Assembly (NCBI RefSeq): GCF_910592395.1
Contig: NC_088311.1
Span: 4,218,501 to 4,282,500, forward strand
Direction of reading: 5' to 3'
Length of the DNA: 64,000 nt
DNA from: Lineus longissimus
Lineage: Eukaryota; Nemertea; Pilidiophora; Heteronemertea; Lineidae
Shown: positions 10,601 through 23,300 of the stretch, piece by piece
Layout: each line of letters starts with the position of its first letter
How positions within the stretch are numbered: the first letter of the stretch is position 1
The notes under the pieces: generated by a model
The model's database searches: none
What the model was told of the DNA's origin: nothing
Seen by the model: the letters and a program-made list of their open reading frames with translations, nothing else
Made by a program: the position numbers and the translations under genes

Positions 10601-13496
10601 AATTGTGTGTTGTACAGAATACGAAACTGAATCGTATTATCGGGATGATCTCGCATGTAATCTAAGGAAAGGAGCTGCTTCATATCGCCAGAAAGCACTA
10701 CAAACCTGGAGCGTGATGTCTGTGGCTTGCTTCTCTCCGCTCAGTGCCGCAGTTAGTTTTTCTTTCAAATATTCTGTCAGCTTGTCAGAATTACGCTTGA
10801 AGAATGCAATGGCTTCAAGTTTCGCCTTCTCCGACAGTTGTCTGGCGCCGTCTTTTATAAGCTTAAAGTGAACGAAATGGTATCATTGTAACAAGTTTAT
10901 TGAATGTGTACCACGACAGACATGTATAAAAAATGATTTCAGCGGAAAGGGCTTAGAATCATAACTGGACGACGTGATCTATATTAACTACTTTGTCCCC
11001 TAGAAATAGTTCGGACTGGTTTGGTTTCAATCCCCCAAAAATCCAACATTATCGACAATTCTATCTTGCTTACACGAAGCTATCGAGTGGTCCATCACGT
11101 GGATGTTGCTGGCGAAATTTGAGATAATTTTGCACAAACAAGAGACACCAAATTGCCGGCCACATTGGTTTTCAACCAATGTAAAAAAATTACATCAACC
11201 ATTAGTTACTACATGTATATCTAATGCGGTGGTACATTGGCGACAATGCCATGAACACAGGCCGATTAGCACCGAGTAACTCCATGATTATAGATGGCAA
11301 GCTATGACCATTGACACTGGCATGAACCGAGACTTGATATGATGTCATCTCGCTGTCTCCACAGACATACCTGTTGAGCCAAATCTCTGACCTCGATCAG
11401 ACTTGGTTCAATCTGCGACCAGATGTCGCCGAGAACTGCGCTGGCCCAATCAGTGAAGTCATTGAACTTATCTTTGATGTTGCCCCAGATATCGCTCATG
11501 CCTCGGGTTGCCTGTGAAAAAGTTGCAATTATATTGTTCAATACTGTTTTTATCATCCTTTTTCAAGCAACATTTGCTAGGGCAATTTTCTGAGATTTTA
11601 TCCTCCTCATAACACGCGCACAGCGATGACAGATTCATCAGAATATTACTACAGTTCTAAAACATCATATTTGCTGAACATGAAGAGTTTTGTTAAGTAT
11701 TAATGACCGACAGCTGTCTATCACATGGAAGCACTGTAGTTGATCGGTTGCAGTCTCATCTCTTTAAATACCACTGGCCCTCCATTCACATGAGGTGATA
11801 AGACTGGGTAATCTACCATCTCAAAAAGTGGACAGCGAATGATCGAACAAACCTGGAAGTGCACCCTCGATTCCATGTCGTTGTAGGACCTCTTAACGGT
11901 TTCTGGAAGAAAGGATGCATACAAAAAATGAATAGATACATGCTGATTTATCAGCGGTGTGTGACAATGCTAAGGAAACGCCGATAGATCGGCATGGAAT
12001 ATAACAGTACGGGCAGAAGTATCATCGTCGTACACGTCAAATGGTTCTCGAATTAATTTAACATGTCCTGATGCATAACATCATGCAACTGTGTTGAAGT
12101 GACATTATGATTATTAACATCGGTCTTTTGATTTGTGCATTCTTGTCTTTTTTTCGCGAAATAACCGAGCATGATATAAATGGTAACGTAAGTGAGTTTA
12201 GGCTATACCTTGGGAGACATATCTGTTGCTGGTGAGTGCCTGAAAAGAGGAAAAACGCATAGATGTGTGGTGTATGTATGCGAAAAGGCAATGTTGTAAA
12301 ATGGTTTAACAGTATTGACATAATCTTTAAATATTGTGTTGAGAGCCAAGTGACGAAATAGAATTATTGTTGTTTTGATACCGGCGATTGGTACTTAGAA
12401 TGCATTTCGTTTATCATGCACAGTTATTAGTTACTGAACCATCAGCAAACGATCCAAACCCAGCATGTTCCTTCCAACATTATGAGAGGAAAAGATCGCA
12501 CAATGTATTTACCTGTCTAACGAGTCTGTGGTTGCCCACGAGAGCCTCATTGAATGCCTCAACATATCTCTTCTTCAACCTTGATGTGTCAATAAAGATA
12601 AAACCAAAAACTTAACGTGACTTTTTCCTTGAAAATTCGGTTGAAAGAATTTCAAGCCAGACTGAAGCGCTCAGTGATTGCCCGTCGTCGCAAGCCTATG
12701 TCATTCGTCTAGAAGTAAGTGATGAACGATAATCTTAAGAAATTTGATCAGAAACACCATTGATATATATTATGGTTGTTTTGGAACCACTAATTCAATT
12801 TTGTTTGACTACTGCTTGCACGTCACTCGTATATAAATATTTAACAAGGTATAATGATATTGACTCTCCGCCTGTGTGGCTCATTTTGTACCGAGATATC
12901 GGTTCGTACCCTGATAGTGCCTCCTCCACCTCGGTATTCCCCTGTGCCACAGCCCGTATCTTCTTATCCATCGCATTCTCAAATGAACTCGTCAATGACC
13001 TGACCTTCCTTAGGTAATCTACACGGAACGAAACATCCTCAATTATGATTATTCAAACACATACTTGCCCATTTGCGCTTAAAGGTATGGACGACCTTTC
13101 TGTCATGTAACAATTTTGAATGTTAAAGGGATACAGCGTCGGCATTTACTGTTGGCTCAGTAAAACAGAATTGCAGTTATACAGAATGCCGCATAGAAGT
13201 GCAGTATAGTTATGCATACAACTTTTACGCAATCTTCGTACGCGTATGTATTTATAGTATTTGTATAACTGTCTACCCAACAGCATTGTTGAAGCCTGTA
13301 CACGAGGTAAAGATGAAGCAAGGATCGCTTAGATTGCTTAGAGGCTTATATAGATATTACTTGGTCGAATCACATCTTGTCCTAAAGAAATCAGAGTAAA
13401 CTCGCCCAATTGTAACTAGTCGATAGGATTCTACTCACCGGAATGGAGGCTAGCCGAGGCCATCCCAAGGACGGCGAGAACGATTATGATCTTCAT
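7692..13496 (-). CDS. Secreted amphipathic-helix repeat protein, four-module paralogue (484 aa)
   Basis: Fourteen coding exons with consistent GT-AG junctions and phases: 13439-13496, 12910-13018, 12513-12579, 12209-12239, 11853-11902, 11371-11511, 10706-10861, 10346-10483, 9719-9862, 9487-9615, 8949-9075, 8689-8711, 8020-8157, 7692-7835. Exon 1 encodes a signal peptide (MKIIIVLAVLGMASAS). After a helical N-terminal region come four copies of a two-exon module of about 90 residues. The first exon has the pattern IWGNIKDxFNDFGDW...FFGDIW...P(S/N)LIEVRDMA. The second has LIKDxG...AKEQALKFFQxNADKLTxDLEEKIT. The third module carries an extra 23-nt microexon. Module exons are phase 0 at their borders, which allows in-frame duplication. 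The layout suggests a lipid- or membrane-binding amphipathic-helix protein like exchangeable apolipoproteins. That is analogy, and I do not recognise the family. Confidence 0.85.
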
Positions 13497-14594
13497 ACTA
13501 AAATGTTACATAAAAAAGTTCACGCGTGAGGTGAGGAAAAAAACGCCAGCTACTGTAGCAAATGTCTGTTAAGGACACCCCATGGAACAAACAATGATGT
13601 CCTTAAACAGGGAAGTGTTCTGATTACATAGGTCAAATCGTATGAAAATAACCGATTTAGGACAAATATTACTGTCACTAATAGAAATGGTGTCCAACTA
13701 AGACATTTTCCTTTCCATTGTTGCTGTATCATAGTGCTTCCGGTTGTTGCAATCTTATAAATGGACTGTGACTAGCCTCGTACCCAGCCATTTCAGATCT
13801 TCGCCAATTCCTGACACAAGGTTGGATTGTTGCTTCGTTCTCCAAAATATATCACGAAATCTCGCAGGGAAGCGCGTGGTTTTAGCAGGCTGGGGCTGTG
13901 CCTTCGAAGCGGAGAAGGCTTTGCGTAGTTCGGGTAGGACGAACGCCTGGTGCGCTGAGGCCAAGCGACAGAATCAATTGTCAACCTGGCAACAAATTAA
14001 CGCAACAGGTCATCTATTTACTAGTCTCATTCATTTTGGGTATGTAGTCACAAACAAAAAAACTCAATTCATCAGTCCAGTCGGGAGGAGCCCACGGCTT
14101 GTCATTAATCGTCGTTATCCGAAAGGGGAAAATGAAACGTATACCTTGGTCGTCTCGCGAAATGGATAGGAAAAGAATGAAAACGTCATCGAGTCATCAG
14201 ACTTATAAAGCTCATTATAAAACACCTGTATCCTGTAAAATGTTCACATTATGTCCTCGGAAAAAAAGGTGATAATTATGATCGTTTCCAAGTCAAGCCG
14301 CAGTTTAATGGGTAGGCGGAAATTTCATTTTGGCTTATCATGTAATGAGTTTTTGTCACCCTACTATAAATAACGTGTTATCTCTTCGCTGGCTCACCTT
14401 GGCAGTTTGATCGAATGTGTGTAAACAGACATCCATTTGTAAGGATCGGTGTAAAAAAATTTCGGTAACCTGTATTGGCAGTCACAATATGTCATCGATA
14501 AATCTGCGTTGAGTCTCATGATAACATTGAATCGCTTGGAGTTTGCATGAAAGTAGAAACACGGGTTGTTGTTTTTTCTTTTACACTAGATCAA

Positions 14595-14600
14595 TTTATT
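14595..14600 (-). terminator. Poly(A) signal AATAAA
   Basis: AATAAA on the minus strand, 42 bp past the TAA of the gene ending at 14642. Confidence 0.6.
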
Positions 14601-14641
14601 TGACTGTTGAATTTAGAAAAATGAAAGTTTCATCATCAACT

Positions 14642-17262
14642 TTATTTCAACGTGTCTCCTGTGCCCAACGTGTTACTGATCTTCTCCTTCATATCGTCTT
14701 TCAGTTGGTCTGCATGTTTTTTGAAGAATTCCATTGCCTCGTTCTTTGCGTGCTCCGAAAGCTCTGAGGCACCATCTTTAATTAGCTGAAATGATGGGGT
14801 CAAATTCTACACTGTGACGCTTTTCTACTCAAGACTAACATATTTTGTTTGAAAGGCAACGCCTTCTTCGAAAAACTCTGATCCAAGATGGTGTATTCTG
14901 GTGGTGTTTGACATCAAAATCGAATACCAGTAAATCATTATGGTAGCCTGAGATTATTTCAGTGAAAGCGACACGGGGAAAGCGATGACCGGTGACATAA
15001 TGGTTGATAAAATCACTGACGTGGTTTGATGTCATCACTTAATACTCTTAACCGGTCAAATTCGTGTTACATGTATATGTCAAGCCGACTGGCGATTCAA
15101 AAGTAAACCCCTAAATATCATATGACCAACCTGAATAGCCATGTCTTTGAGTTCTACCAAGCTTGGTTTTATCAATACCCAGACATCGCCGAGGAAACTC
15201 TTAGCCCAACTACCAAAATCGCTGAATTTCGCCTTCACATTGTCCCAGATGCCCCGCGTTGCCTGTCAAAATAATAATTAACGACTGTATGAATCGATGG
15301 TTAGACGTTCATTTTTATGGATTTAATTATCGAACATTATGACTTAAAACAGTAACCGAATAGCGTTTTAAATTGTCTGGCTTTCTGGGGTTTTTTGTTT
15401 GCTTTTTTTCATCATTTTCATTTTCGAAGAGGGTGACTTACATTTTTTATAATTCAAGACATACTGATCGGTACAGAGTATTGATGATGTTGATAATTAT
15501 GGTAACGATGATGATGATGATAATGATGATGATCGTATTTCCTATTATCAAAATACGCATCCTACCAACCTGAAGATGAACCTTCGCTTTCATGTCATCA
15601 AATGCTCTTTTGACATTTTCGATATGAACTTCTGCAAAATTCATATTTTGTTCAGTTTATGAATTATACAAAGAATATTACCACGACCTACAACACAAGA
15701 AATGACAACATTTTAATAGTTTAACCGTTAAAGTTTAACCGTTAAACGGTCTTCACTGTTATTATCTGACATTAAAGAATTAAAGTCATGCGAGCAAGAG
15801 AAGTAAATATAATCTTTATCTACATGTAAATGGCATGAACAATGTTCCTGCAAAGAATTGTTTTTCTTTGCTTCTCTCTTCACAACCAGAATGGTATTCT
15901 TTTTCTCAAAATGCCCAATGACCTCAGGTGAACATATTTGCGAGAAAAATGGGGGTTTTACCTTGGGAGACAGATCTGCGGTTGTTATTAGACTGAAGAA
16001 GAAATATGCACGGGATATTAAGATCTATAAAACTATTTCAAATGGACCATTTTCGCTATTTTCCTTTGCGATGACGAGTCCTTTTCAAGAGTGGTCGGCA
16101 CTGCGCTAAGAAAACAGCTTGGAAATGGGTTGGAAAATGTGTTAATTTTACCTTTTCCTGCCCAGTAAAAAAGCGCCAATAACAACGTTTTACACATTGG
16201 TCCATCATGCTGCAATGTTACCAAATCCAGGGTGCCCAAATGAGAAATCGCAATTACCTTTATCACCTGTCGTACTTGTCGGTAGTTGTCAAGTAGAGCA
16301 TTGTTAAATGCTGCAACATATCGCTTTTTCATACTGAAAAGGAAATAAAAATGCTTTGGTGTATTTTGACTCAGACTGATGTACGTATGTACATTCGCCT
16401 CCAAAGAGGGGAGTGTTAACTCCATACCGTCAATGTGACCACACCAATTTGATTCAACACTCCGATACAGTGTGGTGGTAGCGAATATTTTAAACTGTAC
16501 ATTCAAAGGAGGCTGTGCACAGATCACTTGTTATTCACTCCTGGAGCACGCATGTTCTCATGGGGCATCAGGCTCTGCATTTTTCCACTGTGAATTAGAA
16601 ATCGACCTGGAGGGATGATTGATCACTTAGTAGGATGTAGAGAACGCCCAGCTTTTAAAGACATACCGAAAAATTATTACTTACCCGGATAAAGCCTCCT
16701 TCACCTCGGCGTTGGCTACAGCGTCGATCTTTTCACCTATCGCATTTTCAAATAATTTCGACACGGCCTTCCGCTTGTTAAGGAAATCTGAAAATAGAAA
16801 AACAATAATAAGAGAATGGGCCCAACAAAACTCATCTTGTACGATGTGGCGAAGAAAGAAATGTATTCGTATGGAATGCTCTCCCGTCGTGTACTCCAAG
16901 TATTTAGGATGCATTCACAAGGAAAACATAATCCTTATTTTGAGCAGTTGATGGTAGCATAATATATTCCATTCATTGTAGATGGGCATACGCAATTTTT
17001 AATCGATGGCTGGTGTCGAAAATATCAATGGTAGGCAAAGAATGTAAGTTTTGACAGGGACCAGCTCGTCGGAGTCACTATTCATAGACACTGTAGAGAC
17101 TTATATCGCTTCTTGCTCTCCTTTTTCTTTTTGATAGCTCAATTCCCTAGCTGAGGTTTGTGTACAGGTGGATCAAGGAAAACTGCGCAAATACGTACCT
17201 TCGTGCGTGCAGGGTGATGCCACACTCAAGGCGGCCAGAAGAAGTATCGCGACGATTTTCAT
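14642..17262 (-). CDS. Secreted amphipathic-helix protein, single-module paralogue (203 aa)
   Basis: Seven coding exons: 17199-17262, 16685-16787, 16258-16333, 15962-15992, 15570-15631, 15131-15262, 14642-14785. They total 612 nt with matching phases. Exon 1 is a signal peptide (MKIVAILLLAALSVAS). Exons 2-5 match the N-terminal exons of the downstream four-module gene one for one in phase, including an identical 31-nt exon 4. Lengths differ in exons 1-3 and 5. Exons 6 and 7 form one helical module (GIWDNVKAKFSDFGSW... then LIKDGASELSEHAKNEAM...). The gene lies head-to-tail upstream of its longer relative, 1.1 kb away, so the two are tandem duplicates. It probably reflects the ancestral single-module layout. 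The function is unknown; a secreted lipid-binding or extracellular helical protein is inference. Confidence 0.85.
15503..15533. repeat. (GAT)n microsatellite
   Basis: Short interrupted run of gatgatgatgat triplets in the intron between exons 5 and 6 of the single-module secreted gene. Confidence 0.8.
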
Positions 17263-17474
17263 GCTGAAAAGATATTACGAGGAACAAATATAACAGCGAA
17301 ATAGAAATGAAATGTATGGACCAATATTCGTCGATGATTTCATCCCATTTCTCTTGGTCAGTTCATAATCTTATGATCTTTAAAGTTAGTTCGGTATTGG
17401 TAAGTAGCTGACAATAAAGAAAGTCCCCATCGACGTAATTTTCGGATCACTGCCACTTTGACCATCTTACTTAC

Positions 17475-17600
17475 CTGGTTTGTCTCAAGGAAGCTGAAGA
17501 ATTACTCCTCGTGCCAAAGACCTCGGTTATCAAGCCCCGCGTTGCTGCACCTGCATCCTGTGCACCTGGGTATATGTTATGCTTGTCGCTGATTCTCTCT
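17475..17600 (-). other. Probable 5' UTR exon of the single-module secreted gene
   Basis: On the minus strand a donor (CCAG|GTAAGTAAG) ends at 17475. The start codon at 17262 lies directly after an acceptor (ATATCTTTTCAG, one base before the ATG). This supports a noncoding first exon upstream. Its 5' end is not defined by sequence and 17600 is nominal. The four-module paralogue likewise has an acceptor (ACATTTTAG) one base before its ATG. Confidence 0.45.
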
Positions 17601-20319
17601 GCCTTGACACGGCAAACATTGGTTTAATTTGTAATCGTAAAATAAATTTAATTTCTCTTGTCATGTTATGTACACTGTACTTTGTGTTGTTTGCATCTTG
17701 TCTTCAAGGGTTTTGATAAACCACAAAAGTATCCATTCATTAAGCTTACATTCAAAATTCAATCTATTTATCGTGCTAGTGCCCATGAGCCTGTTTATAC
17801 TGATATAAAGACTTATAATACAGTAATACGAGATAAAAACAACAAGGGGAATTAAGGACATTAGTCAGGAGGTGATGAAACCTATAAGGTCAAGTTTTAC
17901 CACCTCCTTATTAGTTTTACAAAATATCGAATCCGGCTATATAAAGGTTAGCTTCCAACTAATTTGGGACATATCATAAATATAACCTGCAATAGCATTC
18001 CGCGAAGATGACGTCACTGCAGCTGCTGCCCTCTATTTCCCCATCGCTGAATTACAGGCAATGTCGGACAAACATGCGGTTTCGTAATGGATTCAGGCTT
18101 TCTAACTAGAGCAGTTAGATTCAATCTGGCACATGTCCGAGTGTTGGAAATACTACATAATTGTTCTGAATATTTCTCTCTCTGACTCTATGGTATCATT
18201 CATGCTAAAAACAATGCAGGGTCAAAGATAATTGACTTTGAAATAAGCTCAAATGCGTAGAAATAAGTGTCGATGTCCGACTGTCACGTGACTAAAACGT
18301 CATCAATATATTATGCAAATGACCTTGTGAGCTATAAATAGTAACTTCGCGGGATGCTATTCGAGTAAAGGTACGTTAAAAGACGGTCATTTAGATCATT
18401 CTTTAAACATGAAGGAGAAAAGGGGAAAACTCATTGAAGGCAGAATCGGATCGGCCATTTTGATAAGTGTATTGAAATTAATGTCGTTTAGTAGTCCAAC
18501 TTGGTTTCGGAAACGCTGAAAAACATTTTGAGAAGTTCTTTTCTCCTGAAACGGACAGAAACACTCTAAATGTTACACCAACCAATCAACATTCTCCTTG
18601 ATTGATTAGTGGGATGAGAGTGCTGGTGTTTGACACTAGAAAATGTCATTCTGCTTCATGAGATATGGGTGTCTCGCAAACTGCAAATTACATTGTAGGA
18701 TGCTAATAAATGCATGACTTTCGACACGTAGTACAAATAATATGACTTTGTGTACTAAATATTCATGTTAAGGACCTCTTCACTTCATAAATTGTTATTT
18801 TTTGCAATCGACAGTACCCCGGGTCATGCTTGAGATAAATTGGTCAATAGAGTATTATAATGTAACCATTAGTTCGAAAAATACAATTAGTGCAACTTTG
18901 GAAGTCAAGTTCTGCGTTGGTCAATATAAATGAACTGTATGAATTAATGACTTGACATAAAAACGTTTCCATTTTGGTCTATGGCTTATTCAGAAATTGA
19001 GATGAGGTATAACATGCAACGTAGGGCCATTCACGCAACAGAGATAGACAGACACATTAAACATGTCTGCAGGGAAGCTGTATTAACGGGCGCAAATTTG
19101 ATAACTAACACTTTTTGCCCTCTGAAAACCATTAACGGTTACTAGACAATAAGGTCTTCTCAAATACTAAACAAATGCACACCACTTCATCCTCCAGGAC
19201 CGCATGAAAAAGGTTGGCATATATATAACATTTTATTTCGAATCCTCCAGTTGTCTGCAATTCAGTTTTCCTAATGCGAAAATGGCTTCAAACGTTATCA
19301 TATTCGTGTTCGATTTCGGTATAGCACCGGATCTCGCGCCTTGAATAACATGCCCAGTATGGACCGCTTTGTTCGTCTTGTGAAGCAAAGAACTCGAGTG
19401 GCAAACTGGGATGCCATTGGTAAAATAAAGCGTTTTGGTTTTTTAACAGTTACAGAATATTATCAGTGCAATGCCCTTAGTAGGCGCGCAGTGTCGGAAC
19501 TTTATAATTTCGGGAACCCCCCAAATTACGTTCTTGGCATTTTTTATCAAACCTTATGGGCCTCTACATGTATATCCCGGTGTAACGTCTTAGTGTGTTT
19601 CTGGAGTGTTTCCCCTCAGTGTCAATCATGATTGTATAGGAACACCGAAAGACAAAATGACACGTTTTTCTCCGCCCCCTTCTCTCTAGCTGCCTAATGC
19701 ATGGGACACTGAAATATAGGTTGCAACCAAAAATGTTCCACCCGGCCTCTATTTACCAAATGATCAGAGAACTCATATACATGTACATACATAAGACTGA
19801 ACTGACTGCACCGCCTGGCCTTTAATTTTCAGCCGTACGAGTGCAATTTGTTGCAAACAGCATGTGTATCCTATGAGTAGATAAACACTTTTAACTCGGA
19901 TGTACAGTAACTTCATTACGTTTTATTTGCGACCATTCCTCCGCCCGGGATGAGACCCATTATCATGATTATGGACTGTCGGAATTAGACTGCAGCAGAT
20001 GTCATTCTTGCCCGCCAATGTTTTGCGTTATAGTGTTTTGAATGCCGACGCACAAGTAAATTTACGACACTTTCCCATTATTTATTTATTTGGATAACAT
20101 GAGAATTTAACCTTCTTCCAAAGAGAAGGAACTAGTCAGGTTGTTTTTTGTCTAAATTACCAGGGGTGGCCAGCTACTCTTCTTAATCGTTTCTGTCATT
20201 GTTATTCGATCAGATCGGACAGCTGGAGGAGTAATCGAATCCAGGACTGCTAATATTCCAAACCACATGCTAGGGCAGTTACTCTGTATGCCGCTACATT
20301 GAAACGATTTAATAGTAAA
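17601..20319. other. Intergenic, with possible TATA promoters
   Basis: No convincing exon was found. Two plus-strand TATA-like sites are visible: ctatataaagg near 17938 and gctataaatag near 18336. The second is followed by a donor-like aaag|gtacg at about 18371. Either could belong to the channel gene that starts at 20320, but no spliced leader exon can be proven here. Confidence 0.35.
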
Positions 20320-23300
20320 ATGGCTGACGAAAAAGCTGACATTTCTCGGGGTGAACACCTCAAGCAGATTCTGAAGGATTTTGCTGATAACACCTCGTGT
20401 CATGGAATTGGGTCCATCGGCCGATCCACCAGTACCTTTTTCAAAATTCTCTGGACGATAATCGTCTCAACTTTCACGATCATCATGTTGATACAACTTA
20501 CCCTACTCGTTAAGAAGTACTACTCCTACCCAACGAGAACAGTAATAGAAGTTGGAAGTGGCACTCTGGACTTTCCTAGTGTCACAGTTTGCAATATTAA
20601 TTCAATTCGAAAGTCAGCGATTGAAGAGTCTACGGATCCCGAATATGCCAACCTACGGAAACTTTACCTTCAAGCAAAGAAATATCATGAAACTCTCGGA
20701 CGGCAGGTAAGAAATCTTTACGCAATTTTCTGATTAGATATTCATGTATGTCATGGACATAGAAGTCGAATGACAAAAGCCTCGTCAGCTTCAATACCTT
20801 TCATCCGACCGCTGCTTTGTTCTTTTGGGTCAGGGGAATGTCAGAAAAGGCATGGCGTTTTTTAATGGTTGACATTATTCGCATTTTAGACAGGAGACGA
20901 CTTTCTCGACTTTGAGCCAACACTAAATGATTCTTATGAAGGTGACGATATCATGGCGGATGGCTGGGCGGACGAGACAGCAATCACGCTAGACGGGGAA
21001 GATGACAGAGAGTACGAGTTTAGACATAATTTTGACCTCGAGTCTGCAAAGCTTTCGGTGTAAGTAAAAATGCACTGAAATTTGTTTAAGATTTGATCTC
21101 CCTAATCCAGCTGCATACTGTCTTGTCGAGACCCGTAACTGCTAAACAAAATTAGGTATAACGGGGAAAAGGGAAGAGTTATCGAACTCAGAATCAATGA
21201 CGTTTTCCATCTAGTCGTCCAAATATATGGTGCAGTACTGCACTCTTACATCATGGACCGAGTTTGTAAGGGAAGAACAAACGGGGAAATCAAGTTACAG
21301 CCGGAGAATGCAGCCAATGTTCTTCAACACGAATAAAATCCATTAATGTTAAGGTCAAGGCCGATTCGCTTAATATCCCATGCTCAAGCGCGATCAAGAT
21401 CCGACCTATTGTCTTTCCCTTTTTTATACCAGGAATGACTTCTTGGAGATTGGTCACCAGAAGGAGATACTGATTCAGAAATGTGTGTTCATGGGAAAAG
21501 AATGTTCCTCAAAGTAAGACATTTTAGCAGCATTTCGCCAAGTCACTGCTATTCAAATTCCATCTCTCCTTTTTTGTTTTTCATCGTGTGATGATATAAA
21601 AGGGAAAAACGTCTGGGTTTTGTTGGTAGTGGTTCAGTGGCATAGAGGTTAGGTGTCTGTAATCATGGTAATGATAAGAGGTCCTGTTTAAAAGGCATAA
21701 TTCAGTGCATTTCGTTGGAATGTACACAAGGCCAACAGCTGATGCGAATGGTAGAGAGAAAAACATGTCTTTTTAAACATGTTCAGCGGCATTAACTCGT
21801 GTTTTGGGGGACATAATAGCAGCGATGATATTCATACATTACTTTCAGAAACTTCACGACTTTATTCCATTCAAAGTACGGCCTCTGCCACACGTTTAAC
21901 TCCAACGAGTATGACAGATCAGGTGGCCGTATGCAGCCGCTGTTAGTCAAGCGCAGTGGGCGCGACTACGGTATGTCTGTATTTATATATTATTGCAACA
22001 ACTTCAAACTTGATAAGAATATACGAGTTCCTTTTTCAAAAAATGCGTCGCTGACAGTGGCACAACTAATTTCACATAAGCTACCAATATGCCTTTATTT
22101 GATCAGATTATAACGTTGCAAGCCGACATCAGGCCGATGTGAATGTTCTTTTTCCGCCCTTGGTCTCTTAAGCCATTGATAAACTGGTGAATCGGTTAAT
22201 GACACTTCTTTCTGTACATTATTCCAGGACTGAATCTGATATTGAACATCGAATACAGTGATTACATACCCATCAAGACCTCGGGGTTCGGGGCACGACT
22301 GGTCATCCATCAGTTTGGCACGTTCGCCGCGCCTCTTGGGCACGGAATATCCATCCCCGCTGGTTTTACAACATCTCTTGCAGTGACACAGGTAAATAAT
22401 TTTGTTGAAAACTTTGGTAAATATTTTGTTTGGTAATTGACACAGAGTTAAGATTACACTTAATACTAACTTTACGGCAATACAAACACTGCTAAAACTG
22501 AATAAGATTGTAACTAACGGGCATAATCTTATCTGAATTTCCGACATTGGTTTGCAATCCTTAACTTTGAAATGAGAGTGACTCCCAAACCCAAAGTTAA
22601 GAACTGCCAAAACTCGTCACAAAGAACTCATCGAGAGCTTTCTAGGTTGGTCATGGTATGGCAATCATTTGGGCATATTGACTCTTGAGCCTTGGATCCA
22701 CTCCGCCGACCCGGACTCCGTGTATGAGAGGAGGATACGGACCGATTAACTCTGAGGGTTCAGAATGTCATTTGGGGTGTGGAGTCATTCCAGAACGGAT
22801 GTAAAGGTCACGCACGAAACCAATGTCATGCCAATGACCCCGAGTACAATACGGTTCAACTCCAAGTACTAAAGAGAAAATGATAACGTCAGCACAAAAG
22901 ATAGTTGTACCGCGGTAATGTGATATTCCACTGCTATTAAATAACCAGAGTTAATCAGTTTTGTGGTGGACTTATTTCTATGCTCAACTTTTATAACTTT
23001 TTTACGTTAACTAACACAATAAGCATATCAAAAGCACTTTAAGTAATGCATTACGTTGAAATATTGTCCGATCATTATTAGATAAAAGGTACATTTCATT
23101 AGTGCCTAATGGTATTACGAATCATTTGAGACCAGTATATCGAAATGACATTCTTAGTTATTGTGCCATCCCTGCATTCAGTACAATGTCATGTACCATT
23201 CAGAGTAGACATTTCATCGAGAAGCGCTATCTTCACTTGATAATAGTATAGATCCGCCCAAATTGTTGTGGTCATACACGGTAGGTTTTCCGTCTCGATC

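Noticed and set aside
13744-14169. 141-codon plus-strand open frame
   Set aside because: No recognisable domain and no splice or promoter support. The sequence looks like a dispersed noncoding repeat (ctcgtacccagccatttcag), and it lies between two minus-strand paralogues.
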